Notes: generated by a model not told the origin, from the letters alone. A stretch of 64,000 nt of DNA from DATBVX01 sp963724625 (GCA_963724625.1 CAVRVO010000005.1:124001-188000), one strand, 5' to 3'; counted from the stretch's first letter, positions 54,002 through 62,498 are shown. Program-made: numbers and translations.

Positions 54002-54398
54002 TGCGGTTCTCCGTGGGGTTGAAAATCGCCCTTTTCGGGTCCGCAAGCACGTTATGCACCGGTGGGGTGAGGTGCATGAAAAGTCAGCCAAGATTTCGCG
54101 AAGATTTCATCAAGATTGGCCAAAAGACAGATGAGGGGCCTTCCGGACGGGTGCCTGGCGAGCGGAATCGGGCCGGAAAGCGGCTTGAAAGGGGCACGCA
54201 CCCCCGGCGCTGCTCGCGCCGGGGCGGCGCACGTGGGGCGATCAGCCCTTCGTGGAGGTGGTCGAGTTATATAGAGCGGTCAGGGTCGGCCGGTTTGCTT
54301 TGGCAACGGCGTTCGTGAAGGCCTCTTAATGCACGCCTTTGTGTCTTGCCTGCCTGAACGGGACTGTTAAGATGCGCCCGATTCCACCGTGACCTTCG
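54002..54398. other. Intergenic region between the UrcA gene and the metal-uptake operon
   Basis: This 397-bp divergent region must hold both promoters. I see a perfect hairpin (CCCCGGCGC, loop TGCTC, GCGCCGGGG) at 54202-54224 with no T-run. I find no clear Zur or Fur palindrome and no open reading frame that looks coding. Confidence 0.5.
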
Positions 54399-54710
54399 AT
54401 GCGACGCCCGCGCTCACTTGCCGCCCATGTCCTGCTCGCGCTCATGCTCCTCCTGGGGCAGATCGCAGCGCAGACTCATGCGTACACGCACCTGAGATTG
54501 ACCGGCGATCCGGCTGCCCCGGGGCAGCACACGCCGTGCTCGGAGTGCTTGTCCTTCGCACCACTGGTGTCGGCAGCGCACAGCTCGCACGGCGTGCCCG
54601 AATTCCAGTTCGAAGATGTCCGCACGAAAGTCGATGCCGATTCTGTCTCGCTGATCTCTCGCCGCACTTCTCATAGCTTTCAATCTCGCGCTCCTCCAGT
54701 TCTTCTCTGA
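54399..54710 (+). CDS. Small secreted protein with CxxC, first gene of the metal-uptake operon
   Basis: This is a 103-residue protein with signal peptide (HVLLALMLLLGQIAAQTHA), then His- and Cys-containing sequence (YTHLRLTGD ... HTPCSECLSFAPL ... AAHSSHG). The CSEC and His residues could bind a metal, in line with the downstream transporter genes. I do not recognise a family with confidence (DUF2946-like in style). It is 69 bp ahead of the porin gene. Confidence 0.6.
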   Translation: MRRPRSLAAHVLLALMLLLGQIAAQTHAYTHLRLTGDPAAPGQHTPCSECLSFAPLVSAAHSSHGVPEFQFEDVRTKVDADSVSLISRRTSHSFQSRAPPVLL

Positions 54711-54779
54711 CGCGATTGACGTAATGGGCCGCGCGCCGCCCGCGCGCCCACCGTTCGTTGACTGTGGAGGAGAACTTTC

Positions 54780-56246
54780 ATGACGACGTCTCGTTTATTT
54801 GCCGCATGGCTTGCGTGCATATGCATCGCTTTGCCCTTCACCAGCCGTGCGGATGATCTCAACTCACTCAAGGGCGAAGTCGCGGCGCTGAAGTCGGACT
54901 ACGAGGCGCGCATCGCTAAACTCGAAGCGCGTATCGATCAGCTCGAAACTCAGGCTGCGAGCGCAAGCGCAGCGCCCGCGGCGACAGCTGCGGGAACCGT
55001 GCCGGCTGACGTCCTGGCTGCTGCGGCAGCGGATGCTGCCGCGAGTGCGCCACCCGCAGAGGTCGCGATGCCGAGCGCCGGTGGCGCCAGCCAGAATCCC
55101 GCGACTGCATTCAATCCCGCGATGTCAGTGATCCTCGGTGGCAACTACGCGGGCACTTCGCAGGATCCGGACACCTACCGGATCGCCGGATTCATTCCGA
55201 GCGGCGGCGAGGTCGGTCCGGGCGAGCGCAGTTTCAGTCTCGGCGAATCGGAGCTCACGTTCGCGGCCAACGTCGATCCGTATTTCTACGGCAACCTTAC
55301 GGCCTCGATCGATGGGGACAACGAGATCAGCGTCGAGGAGGCGTACTTCCGGACCATCGCGTTGCCGGAAGGCTTCGTAGTCAAGGGCGGGCGGTTCTTC
55401 TCCGGCATCGGCTACCTCAACGAAATACACGCGCACGCGTGGGATTTCGTCGATCAGCCGCTCGTCTACCAGGCGTTCTTCGGCGGCCAGCTCGCGCAGA
55501 ACGGGGTGCAGGTGAAATGGGTGGCGCCGACGGTGCTGTACCTCGATGTCGGGGCGGAAACCGGCAACGGCCAGGAATTCCCCGGCACGCACCGCAATCG
55601 CAATGGCCTGAACGGCGCAACACTCTTCAGCCACGTCGGCGGCGACATTGGCGATTCCACCAGCTGGCGCGCGGGCGTTTCGTACCTCGACCTGCACGCT
55701 GAGGATCGCACCTACGATGACGTCGACGAATTCGGCGTCCCGGTCGTCAATTCCTTCACCGGCAAGTCGCGCACCTGGGTGGGCGATGTGACTTTCAAGT
55801 GGTCGCCGCACGGCAACCCGCTGCAGCACAACCTCAAGTTTCAGGCCGAATACATGCGTCGCACGGAGGAGGGTGATCTCACCTTTGACGTCGACAACCT
55901 CCTCGCGCTGAGCGGCGACTACGATTCGACACAGTCCGGTTGGTACGTGCAGAGCGTGTATCAGTTCATGCCGCGCTGGCGCGTCGGCGCGCGCTACGAC
56001 GCGCTCGACTCCGGCAATACGCATATTGGGCTGGTCGAGGATAGTCTCCTCTCGCCCGAATCGTTCCCGCTGCTCGAGGCCGCCGACCCCTCACGCGTCA
56101 CGCTGATGCTCGACTGGAGTCCGAGCGAGTTCTCGCGCCTGCGCGCCCAGTACGCCTGGGACGATGCACGCGACGCCGACACCGACCGGCAATTCCAGCT
56201 TCAGTACCTCTACAGCATCGGCGCGCATGGCGCGCACAAGTTTTAG
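54780..56246 (+). CDS. Outer-membrane porin with coiled-coil N-terminus (metal operon)
   Basis: This is a 488-residue protein: signal peptide, short coiled coil (LNSLKGEVAALKSDYEARIAKLE, read in part), Ala/Pro-rich linker, then about 370 residues of beta-barrel (SILGGNYAGTSQDPDTY ... QFQLQYLYSIGAHGAHKF) ending in Phe. The layout resembles trimeric phosphate or anion porins with an N-terminal coiled coil. Because a metal-binding protein and permease follow, it likely gives the metal a path across the outer membrane, which is inference. A similar architecture is found at the right end of the window (63297). Confidence 0.75.
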   Translation: MTTSRLFAAWLACICIALPFTSRADDLNSLKGEVAALKSDYEARIAKLEARIDQLETQAASASAAPAATAAGTVPADVLAAAAADAAASAPPAEVAMPSAGGASQNPATAFNPAMSVILGGNYAGTSQDPDTYRIAGFIPSGGEVGPGERSFSLGESELTFAANVDPYFYGNLTASIDGDNEISVEEAYFRTIALPEGFVVKGGRFFSGIGYLNEIHAHAWDFVDQPLVYQAFFGGQLAQNGVQVKWVAPTVLYLDVGAETGNGQEFPGTHRNRNGLNGATLFSHVGGDIGDSTSWRAGVSYLDLHAEDRTYDDVDEFGVPVVNSFTGKSRTWVGDVTFKWSPHGNPLQHNLKFQAEYMRRTEEGDLTFDVDNLLALSGDYDSTQSGWYVQSVYQFMPRWRVGARYDALDSGNTHIGLVEDSLLSPESFPLLEAADPSRVTLMLDWSPSEFSRLRAQYAWDDARDADTDRQFQLQYLYSIGAHGAHKF

Positions 56247-56265
56247 TTGCCCTAAGGATCCAAAC

Positions 56266-57171
56266 ATGATCAGGCTACTTCGCAGCCTTGCGCTGCTCGC
56301 ATTGCTGATGAGCGCGGTGCCCGCGCACGCTGCGCTCAAGGTCCTCGCCACTACCGCAGATTGGGCGGCGCTCACGCGCGAGCTGGGGGGAGACAAGGTC
56401 GACGTATACGGCGCGACGACGGCATTCCAGGACGTGCACCGGGTGGACGCGAAGCCGAGCCTCGTGGCTCGCGCACGCTCCGCTGATCTCATAGTGCTCT
56501 CCGGGGCAGAGCTCGAGGTCGGCTGGTTGCCGGTGCTGTTGCAGGAGTCGGGCAACCCGCATGTCCAGGTCGGTCAGCCCGGCTACTTCGAAGTGGCGTC
56601 GGCACTGAAACTCCTGGAAGTACCCTCGACAGTGGACCGCTCGATGGGTGACGTGCATCCGCAGGGCAATCCGCACGTGCAACTCGATCCGCACAACATA
56701 GCGATAGTGGCCAAAGCCCTCACGGCACGGCTCGCGCAACTGGATGCAAAGGACGCGCCGTACTTCGAGAGTCGTGGTGCTGACTTTCAGTCGCGCTGGC
56801 AACAGGCGATCAGTCGCTGGGAAGAGAAGGCTGCACCGCTCAAAGGTGTGAGCGTTGTCGTGATTCATCGCGACCAGTCTTACCTGTGCCACTGGCTTGG
56901 CTTGCAAAGCGTGGCGTCGATAGAGCCCAAGCCCGGTCTGCCGCCGAGTGCCGGCTATCTTGGCCAGCTGGTTGCGCAACTCACCTCCGCACCACCCAAG
57001 ATGATCCTGCGCAATGCCTACAACGACCCGAAGGCCGCGGAGTGGCTCTCCGAGCGCGTGCACGCACCAGTGGTGCTGCTGCCGTTCTCTGTCGGCGGGA
57101 CTCCGGAGGCGGCGGATCTTTTCGGCCTCTTCGATGACACCATCAATCGGCTGCTCAAGGCGGTGCAATGA
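56266..57171 (+). CDS. Zinc/manganese ABC transporter substrate-binding protein (ZnuA family)
   Basis: This is a 301-residue periplasmic protein with signal peptide MIRLLRSLALLALLMSAVPAHA. The cluster A-I fold is clear: VLATTADWAALTRELGGDKVDVY, D-V-H-R in the first lobe, then HPQGNPHVQLDPHNIAIVAKAL with the metal His residues, VVVIHRDQSYLCHWLGL and the end TPEAADLFGLFDDTINRL. It binds Zn2+ or Mn2+. The ATG at 56266 has AAGGA upstream. It overlaps the permease gene by 4 bp. Confidence 0.88.
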   Translation: MIRLLRSLALLALLMSAVPAHAALKVLATTADWAALTRELGGDKVDVYGATTAFQDVHRVDAKPSLVARARSADLIVLSGAELEVGWLPVLLQESGNPHVQVGQPGYFEVASALKLLEVPSTVDRSMGDVHPQGNPHVQLDPHNIAIVAKALTARLAQLDAKDAPYFESRGADFQSRWQQAISRWEEKAAPLKGVSVVVIHRDQSYLCHWLGLQSVASIEPKPGLPPSAGYLGQLVAQLTSAPPKMILRNAYNDPKAAEWLSERVHAPVVLLPFSVGGTPEAADLFGLFDDTINRLLKAVQ

Positions 57172-58016
57172 ACAACATCTCGGCTTATCTAAGCATCCTC
57201 TGGCCGGCGATGATCGCCGGAATTCTTGTGCTGCTGTCTCACGTTCCGCTGGGACAGCAGGTCCTGAAGCGCGGCATCGTGTTCATCGATCTCGCCATCG
57301 CCCAGGTCGCGGGGCTCGGGGTAATCGCTGCGCACACGGTTGGATTCGACATTGCCGGCTGGACCACGCAGATCGCGGCTGTCGGTGCGGCATTGCTCGG
57401 TTCGTTGCTGCTCACCTGGACCGAGAAGAAGCGGCCCGAGGCACAGGAGGCGCTGATCGGAATCCTCTTCGTGCTCGCCTCCACCGCGCAGCTGCTGCTG
57501 CTCTCGAATGATCCGCACGGCGGTGAGGATCTGAAGGACCTGCTCGCCGGACAGATCCTCTGGGTATCAAAAGATCAGCTGATTCGTGCGGCGATACTCA
57601 CGGCAATCTTCCTGGTGGCCTGGTTCCGCTGGCGCGAGCGACTGGGACGCATCGGCTTCTACGTATTGTTCGCGCTCATGGTCACGGTGTCGGTGCAGCT
57701 GGTCGGTGTGTACCTCGTCTTCACCAGCCTCATCGTTCCGGCGGTGGCGACTTATCGATTCGCACCGAAGCGCCAGCTGGGAGCCGGGTACTTGCTGGCA
57801 TTGGTGAGTTACGCCGTGGGCCTTGCGCTATCGACGGTGACCGACCTGCCGTCGAGCCCGATGATCGTGTGGGCTATGGCGCTGGTTGGCTTGTTGGTCC
57901 ATCTCGGCAACGGCGCCGCGAGATCCACGGCTCCCGTGCATCAGAACGGGACGGAAGCGGCATTCGGCAGCACCCGTACATCGAACGCGCCGATGTCGCC
58001 GAAGGATGCGGCCTGA
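57168..58016 (+). CDS. Metal ABC transporter permease (ZnuB family)
   Basis: This is a 282-residue permease with about eight TM helices and the family pattern: GIVFIDLAIAQVAGLG near residues 35-52 and VGVYLVFTSLIVPAVATYRFA late. It would move Zn2+ or Mn2+ through the inner membrane. The operon has no ATPase gene; the neighbour on the 3' side is a convergent acid phosphatase that overlaps its last 76 bp. The ATPase must be encoded elsewhere or be shared. Confidence 0.88.
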   Translation: MNNISAYLSILWPAMIAGILVLLSHVPLGQQVLKRGIVFIDLAIAQVAGLGVIAAHTVGFDIAGWTTQIAAVGAALLGSLLLTWTEKKRPEAQEALIGILFVLASTAQLLLLSNDPHGGEDLKDLLAGQILWVSKDQLIRAAILTAIFLVAWFRWRERLGRIGFYVLFALMVTVSVQLVGVYLVFTSLIVPAVATYRFAPKRQLGAGYLLALVSYAVGLALSTVTDLPSSPMIVWAMALVGLLVHLGNGAARSTAPVHQNGTEAAFGSTRTSNAPMSPKDAA

Positions 58017-58795
58017 CCTGCTGCGATCTCATCACGTGGCGAGGGAAACGCCCCGGTTGATGCGGCTTTGCGTGCTTCGTTCAACGCAGGGAGCTTAAGA
58101 ACGCCGCGCAGATCCGCAGCAGCAACCGCGGCATTGGCGCGGTACTTCGGGCTGGCGAGCATGAACGAGGCGACGACTGGTCCCGCGATGCGGCCGGCAT
58201 CGATATCGCTGCGGTAGTGGACGCCGCCCACCATACGCTGGCGGGCAAAGTCCTCAGCTCGCGCCCAGATCGCCGCACGCCGCTCCGGAACCATCTCGGC
58301 GAGCAGGACCGCTACCATGAACACCCACGTCGCATGTCCGCTCGGGTAGGCCGAGTTCACGATCGGCTCGAGGCAGGGGTCGATGCGTGCATCGAGCGCG
58401 ACCGGTCGCGGCCGTTCGTAGTGCCTCTTCGCCGCATCGAGAAGCTTCTTTTCATCGGCGCGCGCGGTGTCGAACAGCGACTTGACGCTCTTCGGCAGCG
58501 ACTTCCTGACCTCAGCCTCATCGCCGAGCACTGCGGCGAATTGCTCGATACCGATCGGGATATTTGCACGCGCGTACGCTACGTCCCGCGGGGTGCGGTC
58601 ACGTTGCATCTGCAGCAACTCGTCGAGCTCGCGCCGCGTCTCGGGCGAATCGTCCGCCGGTGGTGGAGGCAGGATGCGTACCAGGTCCGGCGTCTTGTCC
58701 TCGAGGTACACGCCGGCACTCGCCGATCCGGCAAGAAAGAGCGCAAACAGGAACGCAAGGACATAGATCGAGCCCGGCGGTGACTGCATGCGCAT
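57941..58795 (-). CDS. Class A (PhoN-like) acid phosphatase, PAP2 superfamily
   Basis: This is a secreted protein of about 284 residues with signal peptide (LAFLFALFLAGSASAG). The PAP2 signature is complete: KRHYERPRP (K-x6-R-P), PSGHA, and RQRMVGGVHYRSDIDAG (S/R-x5-H-x3-D). It dephosphorylates broad substrates in the periplasm. The 3' end overlaps the convergent permease gene by 76 bp, so transcripts from both would be antisense to each other. ATG 58795 (or 58789) fits the signal peptide. Confidence 0.88.
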   Translation of the reverse strand: MRMQSPPGSIYVLAFLFALFLAGSASAGVYLEDKTPDLVRILPPPPADDSPETRRELDELLQMQRDRTPRDVAYARANIPIGIEQFAAVLGDEAEVRKSLPKSVKSLFDTARADEKKLLDAAKRHYERPRPVALDARIDPCLEPIVNSAYPSGHATWVFMVAVLLAEMVPERRAAIWARAEDFARQRMVGGVHYRSDIDAGRIAGPVVASFMLASPKYRANAAVAAADLRGVLKLPALNEARKAASTGAFPSPRDEIAAGQAASFGDIGAFDVRVLPNAASVPF

Positions 58796-58877
58796 GATTC
58801 TGAGCGCGACTACGACGCTCGTGGCATTCCCAGTCCGAAGCGAGTATGGCCGCAGGTTCACGACAGAGCATGAACCA

Positions 58878-60795
58878 TCAACGGGTCTTCCCTCCGTCGG
58901 CAGTGCTGTGCGCGGTGTAGTCTTTCAGCAGCAGATCGCGTCGTTTGAGCAGCATGGTGATCTGGCGCTTCTGAAGATAGGGAGTGAGTGCCTTCGTCAG
59001 CATTTCCTCGTTGAGAGTTGCCAGCCGCGCCGCCAGCGCTGGCGGCACCATGGGCTCACCCTTGTACAGTAGTGTCGGATTCTTCACGAGGGCGGGGAAT
59101 GCGCGGGTGTGATCGATCAACACCAGTGTCCAGTCCTTCGTGAAAAGCGCGTTCTCCTGCGTGCGGTCCGTGTTGTGGATCAGGATATCGAAGACGTTCA
59201 TAAGGTTGTATTGCGGCCGGACGTCGCACCAGCCCCCCGGCTGCACTTTCTGTTCCAGCATCTTGCGCACGTTGATCGCGTCGTTGATCCAGAACTGTAG
59301 CGCTCCCGGATGGCCTTTGATGGTCCTGAGGACAGTCACCGGCACCATGTCGAGACCGATCAGGCGGTCGACTTTGTAGGCTGCCAGCTCGTATTCGAAC
59401 CGATCGGATTCGTTCAAGGCTTTGACGCGATCCTGAATGCCGAAGTCGGTGGAGAGCTGCTTGAAAACGGCGCGCAGCTCCACGCCGTCCTTGCGCAAGG
59501 TCACGCGCTGCGGCTTGGTGATGCCGGTGTCGAGGTCCTCGATGCCAGTGATCTCGGCCTGCTCGAGAAAGGCCTCGAGTGCATCATCGTCGATTCCCGC
59601 GGGGCGCGGGCCGACGGCGCGGGTGAGCACTTCGGGCTGCTGTCGCTGCCCGGGACTATCGGCATAGGCGACCGTCCAGCGGCCGTTCTCGAACACGTAT
59701 GCCGCGGGATGGCCGTGGTATTCCGACTGCAGCATCCCCGTGTCGAGCAGGACGACGCGACCATCGAATCGGCTCAGCACCCTGCCATTCTGCGACGGCG
59801 TGTGCCCGGCCACGACCCGAGCAACGCCGAGTTTCGCCAGGGCGCGATCCAGATTTTCAGCCTCGGTGTACGGGTAGCAGAGGGCTTGACCGCGAAACCA
59901 GGTGGGGCCCTGCGGTGTGAAGACCTCGCGTGTCCTGCATGGTGAGCACTGCCTTCGAAGCCTCTGCGGCGCCGGCGGCGGTGAGTGCCTGAGGGAGCTC
60001 GTTGAAGCCCACCGGCCGGGCGAGATGCGCCTCCGTCTCGATCGCCTGTACCTTCTGCAGGTAGTCCGTGAGCTGCGCATGCAGGGTCTGGTTGGTCGTT
60101 TCGAGACCGAGCCGCGCAACCATTTCCGGAAGCCCGCCATGCACGAACGCCGTGTCGTTGACTACGATTACGAAGGGCTTGCCCAGCAGCCAACGGCCGT
60201 ACTCACCTTGAGGCGAAAAAGCCTGGCGGCGCGCGAAGAACCCAGCCGGAAACGCCGTATCGAATTCGGTCCGCACCGCGCCGGGTTCCTGCGCGAGGAC
60301 GCTTTGCCATGCCTCCTCCCGCAACTTCGTATCTTCCGGCCCCGCGAACGAAGCGAACTCCGAGGCGGGCACGTAGCGCAGATCGCCGACGATGTTCATG
60401 ACTTCGTGATTGCCGAGGATGACATGCACGGCTCCACCGGCTTTCTGCGCCTCCGGTTCGAGGCGCATCAGGAGGTCGAGGACCTCGCGCGAGCCTGGGC
60501 CGCGATCGATCAGATCGCCCAGGCTCACGAGATGAGACTCACCGCCTCGCCAGTGCTGCGCGTCGTCGATGATTCCGGTTTCGCTCAACACCGAGAGCAG
60601 CTCGGTGTAGGCGCCGTGCACGTCGGGGAACACGACCACACGATGCGCATCCGCGAATCGATATTCGGAATCGCCGAGGGCTGCCGCGCCGAAGAACAGC
60701 GAGGCGAGGGTGACGGACAGCACCCAGCGCACGATGGTTACGCTGCGCCCCTGCCGGCGCGTCGCTTCAGAGTCCTGCATGAGGCGTATCATCAC
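58878..60795 (-). CDS. Secreted SLP-like metallophosphatase fused to a protein kinase-like domain (frameshift)
   Basis: The first reading frame begins with a signal peptide (WVLSVTLASLFFGAAALG), then Ser/Thr phosphatase-type metallophosphoesterase motifs: FPDVHGAY (usually GDxHG), LGDLIDRGPGS, LGNHEVMN and VHGGL. After one removed base near 59923 the frame continues with VVAGHTPSQNGRV (the GHTxxQ motif), and then a C-terminal domain with kinase-like features: RAVFK, RFEYELAAYKVDRLIGL, VFDILIHNTDRTQENAL (catalytic D-x-x-x-x-N type loop) and VLIDHTRAFPA (metal Asp). This resembles PI3/4-kinase-like or FAM20-type folds. Total about 638 residues. The phosphatase part is close to the Shewanella-like (SLP) group. 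Substrates are unknown. Confidence 0.72.
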
Positions 60796-60830
60796 GCATT
60801 TTCGATCTGCGCACGATACCGAGAGGTTGC

Positions 60831-61520
60831 ATGAGCACGCTCGCCGGGAAAATCATGCTCCAGCGGAGCCCCTTGTTCCGCGGCCTGTCGGCCCCGGCGC
60901 TCGAACGTATCGCGGAACTGGCGGTGCGCCGAGCCTACCGGAGCGGTGAGGTCATATTCAGCCAAGGCGATCCCGGAGACGCCTTGTACGCCGTGGTTAG
61001 CGGCAAGATTCGGATCAGTGCTGGCGCGGCGGACGGCCGCGAGATCTTTCTCAACATCATGGAGCCCGGGGATACCTTCGGCGAGATCGCGCTTCTCGAT
61101 GGCGGGACCAGAACTGCATCGGCCACCGCGACGATCGAATCCGAGCTGGTCTCGATCCGGCGCGAACATTTCCTCGCATTGCTCGAGCGTGAGTCACGGG
61201 TCGCGCTGGAGCTATTACGCCTGTGCGGCGAGCGTCTGCGCTGGACCAGCGGCCTGGTGGAGGATGCCGCGCTGCTCGATGCCCCGGCGCGACTGGCGAA
61301 GCGCCTGTTGAGCCTCGCCCAGATGCACGGTCAGCAGAAGGGAAACCGCGTGACGTTACGCATCTCGCAGGAAGAACTCGCCAACTTCCTGGGCGTATCA
61401 CGGCAGGTCGTGAATCAGTACCTGCAGGGTTGGAAGGGACGGGGTTGGGTCGGTATCGGGCGCGGGTCGGTGACGGTGCTCGATCAGGCCGCGCTCAAAG
61501 GTGCGACGCAGAAAAGCTGA
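60831..61520 (+). CDS. Crp/Fnr family transcriptional regulator
   Basis: This is a 229-residue regulator. The cyclic-nucleotide-binding fold has GEVIFSQGDPGDALYAVVSGKIRI, then FGEIALLDGGTRTASATA, which keeps the G-E-x-A-L-L and R-T-A-S residues of cAMP-binding CRPs. The HTH at about 170-215 is RISQEELANFLGVSRQVVNQYLQGW. No iron-sulfur Cys is seen, so it is CRP-like rather than FNR-like. The direct neighbours on the 3' side carry two copies of a TGTCA-N6-TGACA palindrome. Confidence 0.9.
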   Translation: MSTLAGKIMLQRSPLFRGLSAPALERIAELAVRRAYRSGEVIFSQGDPGDALYAVVSGKIRISAGAADGREIFLNIMEPGDTFGEIALLDGGTRTASATATIESELVSIRREHFLALLERESRVALELLRLCGERLRWTSGLVEDAALLDAPARLAKRLLSLAQMHGQQKGNRVTLRISQEELANFLGVSRQVVNQYLQGWKGRGWVGIGRGSVTVLDQAALKGATQKS

Positions 61521-61643
61521 ATGCTAGGGCGGGTTCTCGCCAGGGCGGGACCGCGTGACACGTGCGGCGTGGCGCCCATGGGAATCGCAGGAGGATGATC
61601 CCTGGTACGCCAAGCCGCCGAGTCCTGCTTGCCACAACATGTG

Positions 61644-61835
61644 TTAACCCTTGCGCGAGGCGCGATCGGATGTCGCCGTGCCGAGTTCAGTCTGCTGCGT
61701 GTGCACAGACGGGCTCGAGTTCGTGTGGAGATAACCGATATACGCGCTGCAACTCCATGCAATCAGCGCTGTGATCGTCACGGCTGCTCTTGCGCTCACC
61801 GATGGCCTGAAATCCGAAGAACCAAAGCTACTCAT
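61644..61835 (-). CDS. Tandem small membrane protein, copy A
   Basis: This is a 63-residue protein: a short polar N-terminus, one membrane helix (AAVTITALIAWSCSAYIGYL) and a Ser/Thr/Gln-rich end (GTATSDRASRKG). The ATG at 61835 has GAGGAG six bases upstream. An in-frame ATG at 61925 would give 93 residues starting ARTIAPQLGE, with a much weaker ribosome site. The same N-terminal codons exist in copy B. Family not recognised. Confidence 0.6.
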   Translation of the reverse strand: MSSFGSSDFRPSVSARAAVTITALIAWSCSAYIGYLHTNSSPSVHTQQTELGTATSDRASRKG

Positions 61836-61880
61836 GTTCGTCTCCTCAAGTTGTTTAACTACCCTCTCTACCTTCTGTGC

Positions 61881-61904
61881 CAGCTGGTCGTTTTCTCCCA
61901 GCTG
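61881..61904 (-). ncRNA. Conserved leader hairpin, copy A
   Basis: CAGCTGG and CCAGCTG form a 7-bp stem around a 10-base loop. In copy B the stem bases are identical and the changes lie in the loop (AAACGA against AACCCG), which is the pattern expected for a structured element. It could be a leader RNA or a site for a DNA-binding protein. Confidence 0.4.
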
Positions 61905-61938
61905 CGGGGCTATCGTGCGCGCCATCGCCCTACTTATC

Positions 61939-61954
61939 TGTCAGGTGCTTGACA
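61939..61954. promoter_or_regulatory. CRP-type palindrome TGTCA-N6-TGACA, copy A
   Basis: A 5-N6-5 inverted repeat, the spacing used by CRP/FNR family regulators, stands upstream of copy A. The same site is upstream of copy B, and a Crp/Fnr gene lies 0.4 kb away. Binding is inferred. Confidence 0.45.
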
Positions 61955-62186
61955 CAAGTTCGAACATCGACGCGGCGCGTGATGCGTCCTCGGTGGATGG
62001 ATACGGCCTGGCCCAGCTTGAATTGGCGGGCGGGCAGCGAGGTGTTTCGGTCCGGGAAAGCGCTCTTACGGCGCTAGGAGGCTATTGCGAGTGTGCCTGG
62101 GCAAGTGGGCGCGTGGTGTCTCAGGGGTTGCGGATGCCCTCAACACACCAGCGCGCCGCCGAGTCCTTACTTGCCATGACACGATC

Positions 62187-62378
62187 TCAACCGTTGCGGG
62201 AAGCGAGATCGGAGGTCGCAGTGCCGGATTCGATCTGGGCCGTGGACAACGAAGGATTGGAGTTCCGTTCGAGATACTCGGCATAGGAGTAGATGCTCAA
62301 CGCAATCATTGCGGTCATCGTCAGAGCCGCCGCTGCACTCACCGTTGACCTGAAGCCTGGAGAAGTAAAGTTGCTCAT
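62187..62378 (-). CDS. Tandem small membrane protein, copy B
   Basis: This is a 63-residue protein like copy A: MSNFTSPGF, one helix (AAALTMTAMIALSIYSYAEYL), then ERNSNPSLSTAQIESGTATSDLASRNG in pieces. The ATG at 62378 has AGGGG eight bases upstream. The upstream ATG for ARTIAPQLGE is at 62469, but it is out of frame by one base; removing one base near 62385 would give a 93-residue form parallel to copy A (LQGTNMSNF against LEETNMSSF). The two proteins are about half identical, with the C-terminal GTATSD/ASR end best kept. Confidence 0.55.
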   Translation of the reverse strand: MSNFTSPGFRSTVSAAAALTMTAMIALSIYSYAEYLERNSNPSLSTAQIESGTATSDLASRNG

Positions 62379-62424
62379 GTTCGTGCCCCTGAAGTCGTTT
62401 AGTTACCCTCTCTACCTTCTGTGC

Positions 62425-62448
62425 CAGCTGGCGGGTTTCTCCCAGCTG
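62425..62448 (-). ncRNA. Conserved leader hairpin, copy B
   Basis: Same 7-bp stem (CAGCTGG/CCAGCTG) as copy A with a changed 10-base loop. It lies about 50 bases before the MSNF start codon. Stem conservation with loop change favours a structural role. Confidence 0.4.
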
Positions 62449-62482
62449 CGGGGCTATCGTGCGCGCCATCGCCGTACTCATC

Positions 62483-62498
62483 TGTCAGGGGCTTGACA
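62483..62498. promoter_or_regulatory. CRP-type palindrome TGTCA-N6-TGACA, copy B
   Basis: Identical half-sites to copy A. It lies between small gene B (minus) and the SCO-like gene (plus), so it could act on either. Confidence 0.45.

Larger units (their letters stand above)
61615..61955 (-). repeat. Tandem duplication unit A
   Basis: About 340 bp covering a small membrane-protein gene, its 5' leader and upstream palindrome is repeated at 62155-62498, about 540 bp further on. The leader is the best conserved part; the protein-coding part has diverged more. Confidence 0.8.
62155..62498 (-). repeat. Tandem duplication unit B
   Basis: Second copy of the unit at 61615-61955, containing small gene B, the leader hairpin (62425-62448) and the TGTCA-N6-TGACA site (62483-62498). 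Confidence 0.8.

Noticed and set aside
53437..54091. Alternative frames and long starts around the UrcA gene
   Set aside because: The start at 54001 has a good ribosome site and signal peptide; the extensions are Cys/Arg-rich and have no family likeness.
54183..54206. CTTGAAA followed by CCCCC, like a second sigma-32 promoter
   Set aside because: The spacing is only 10 bases, and the C-run belongs to a hairpin; there is no gene start at a fitting distance.
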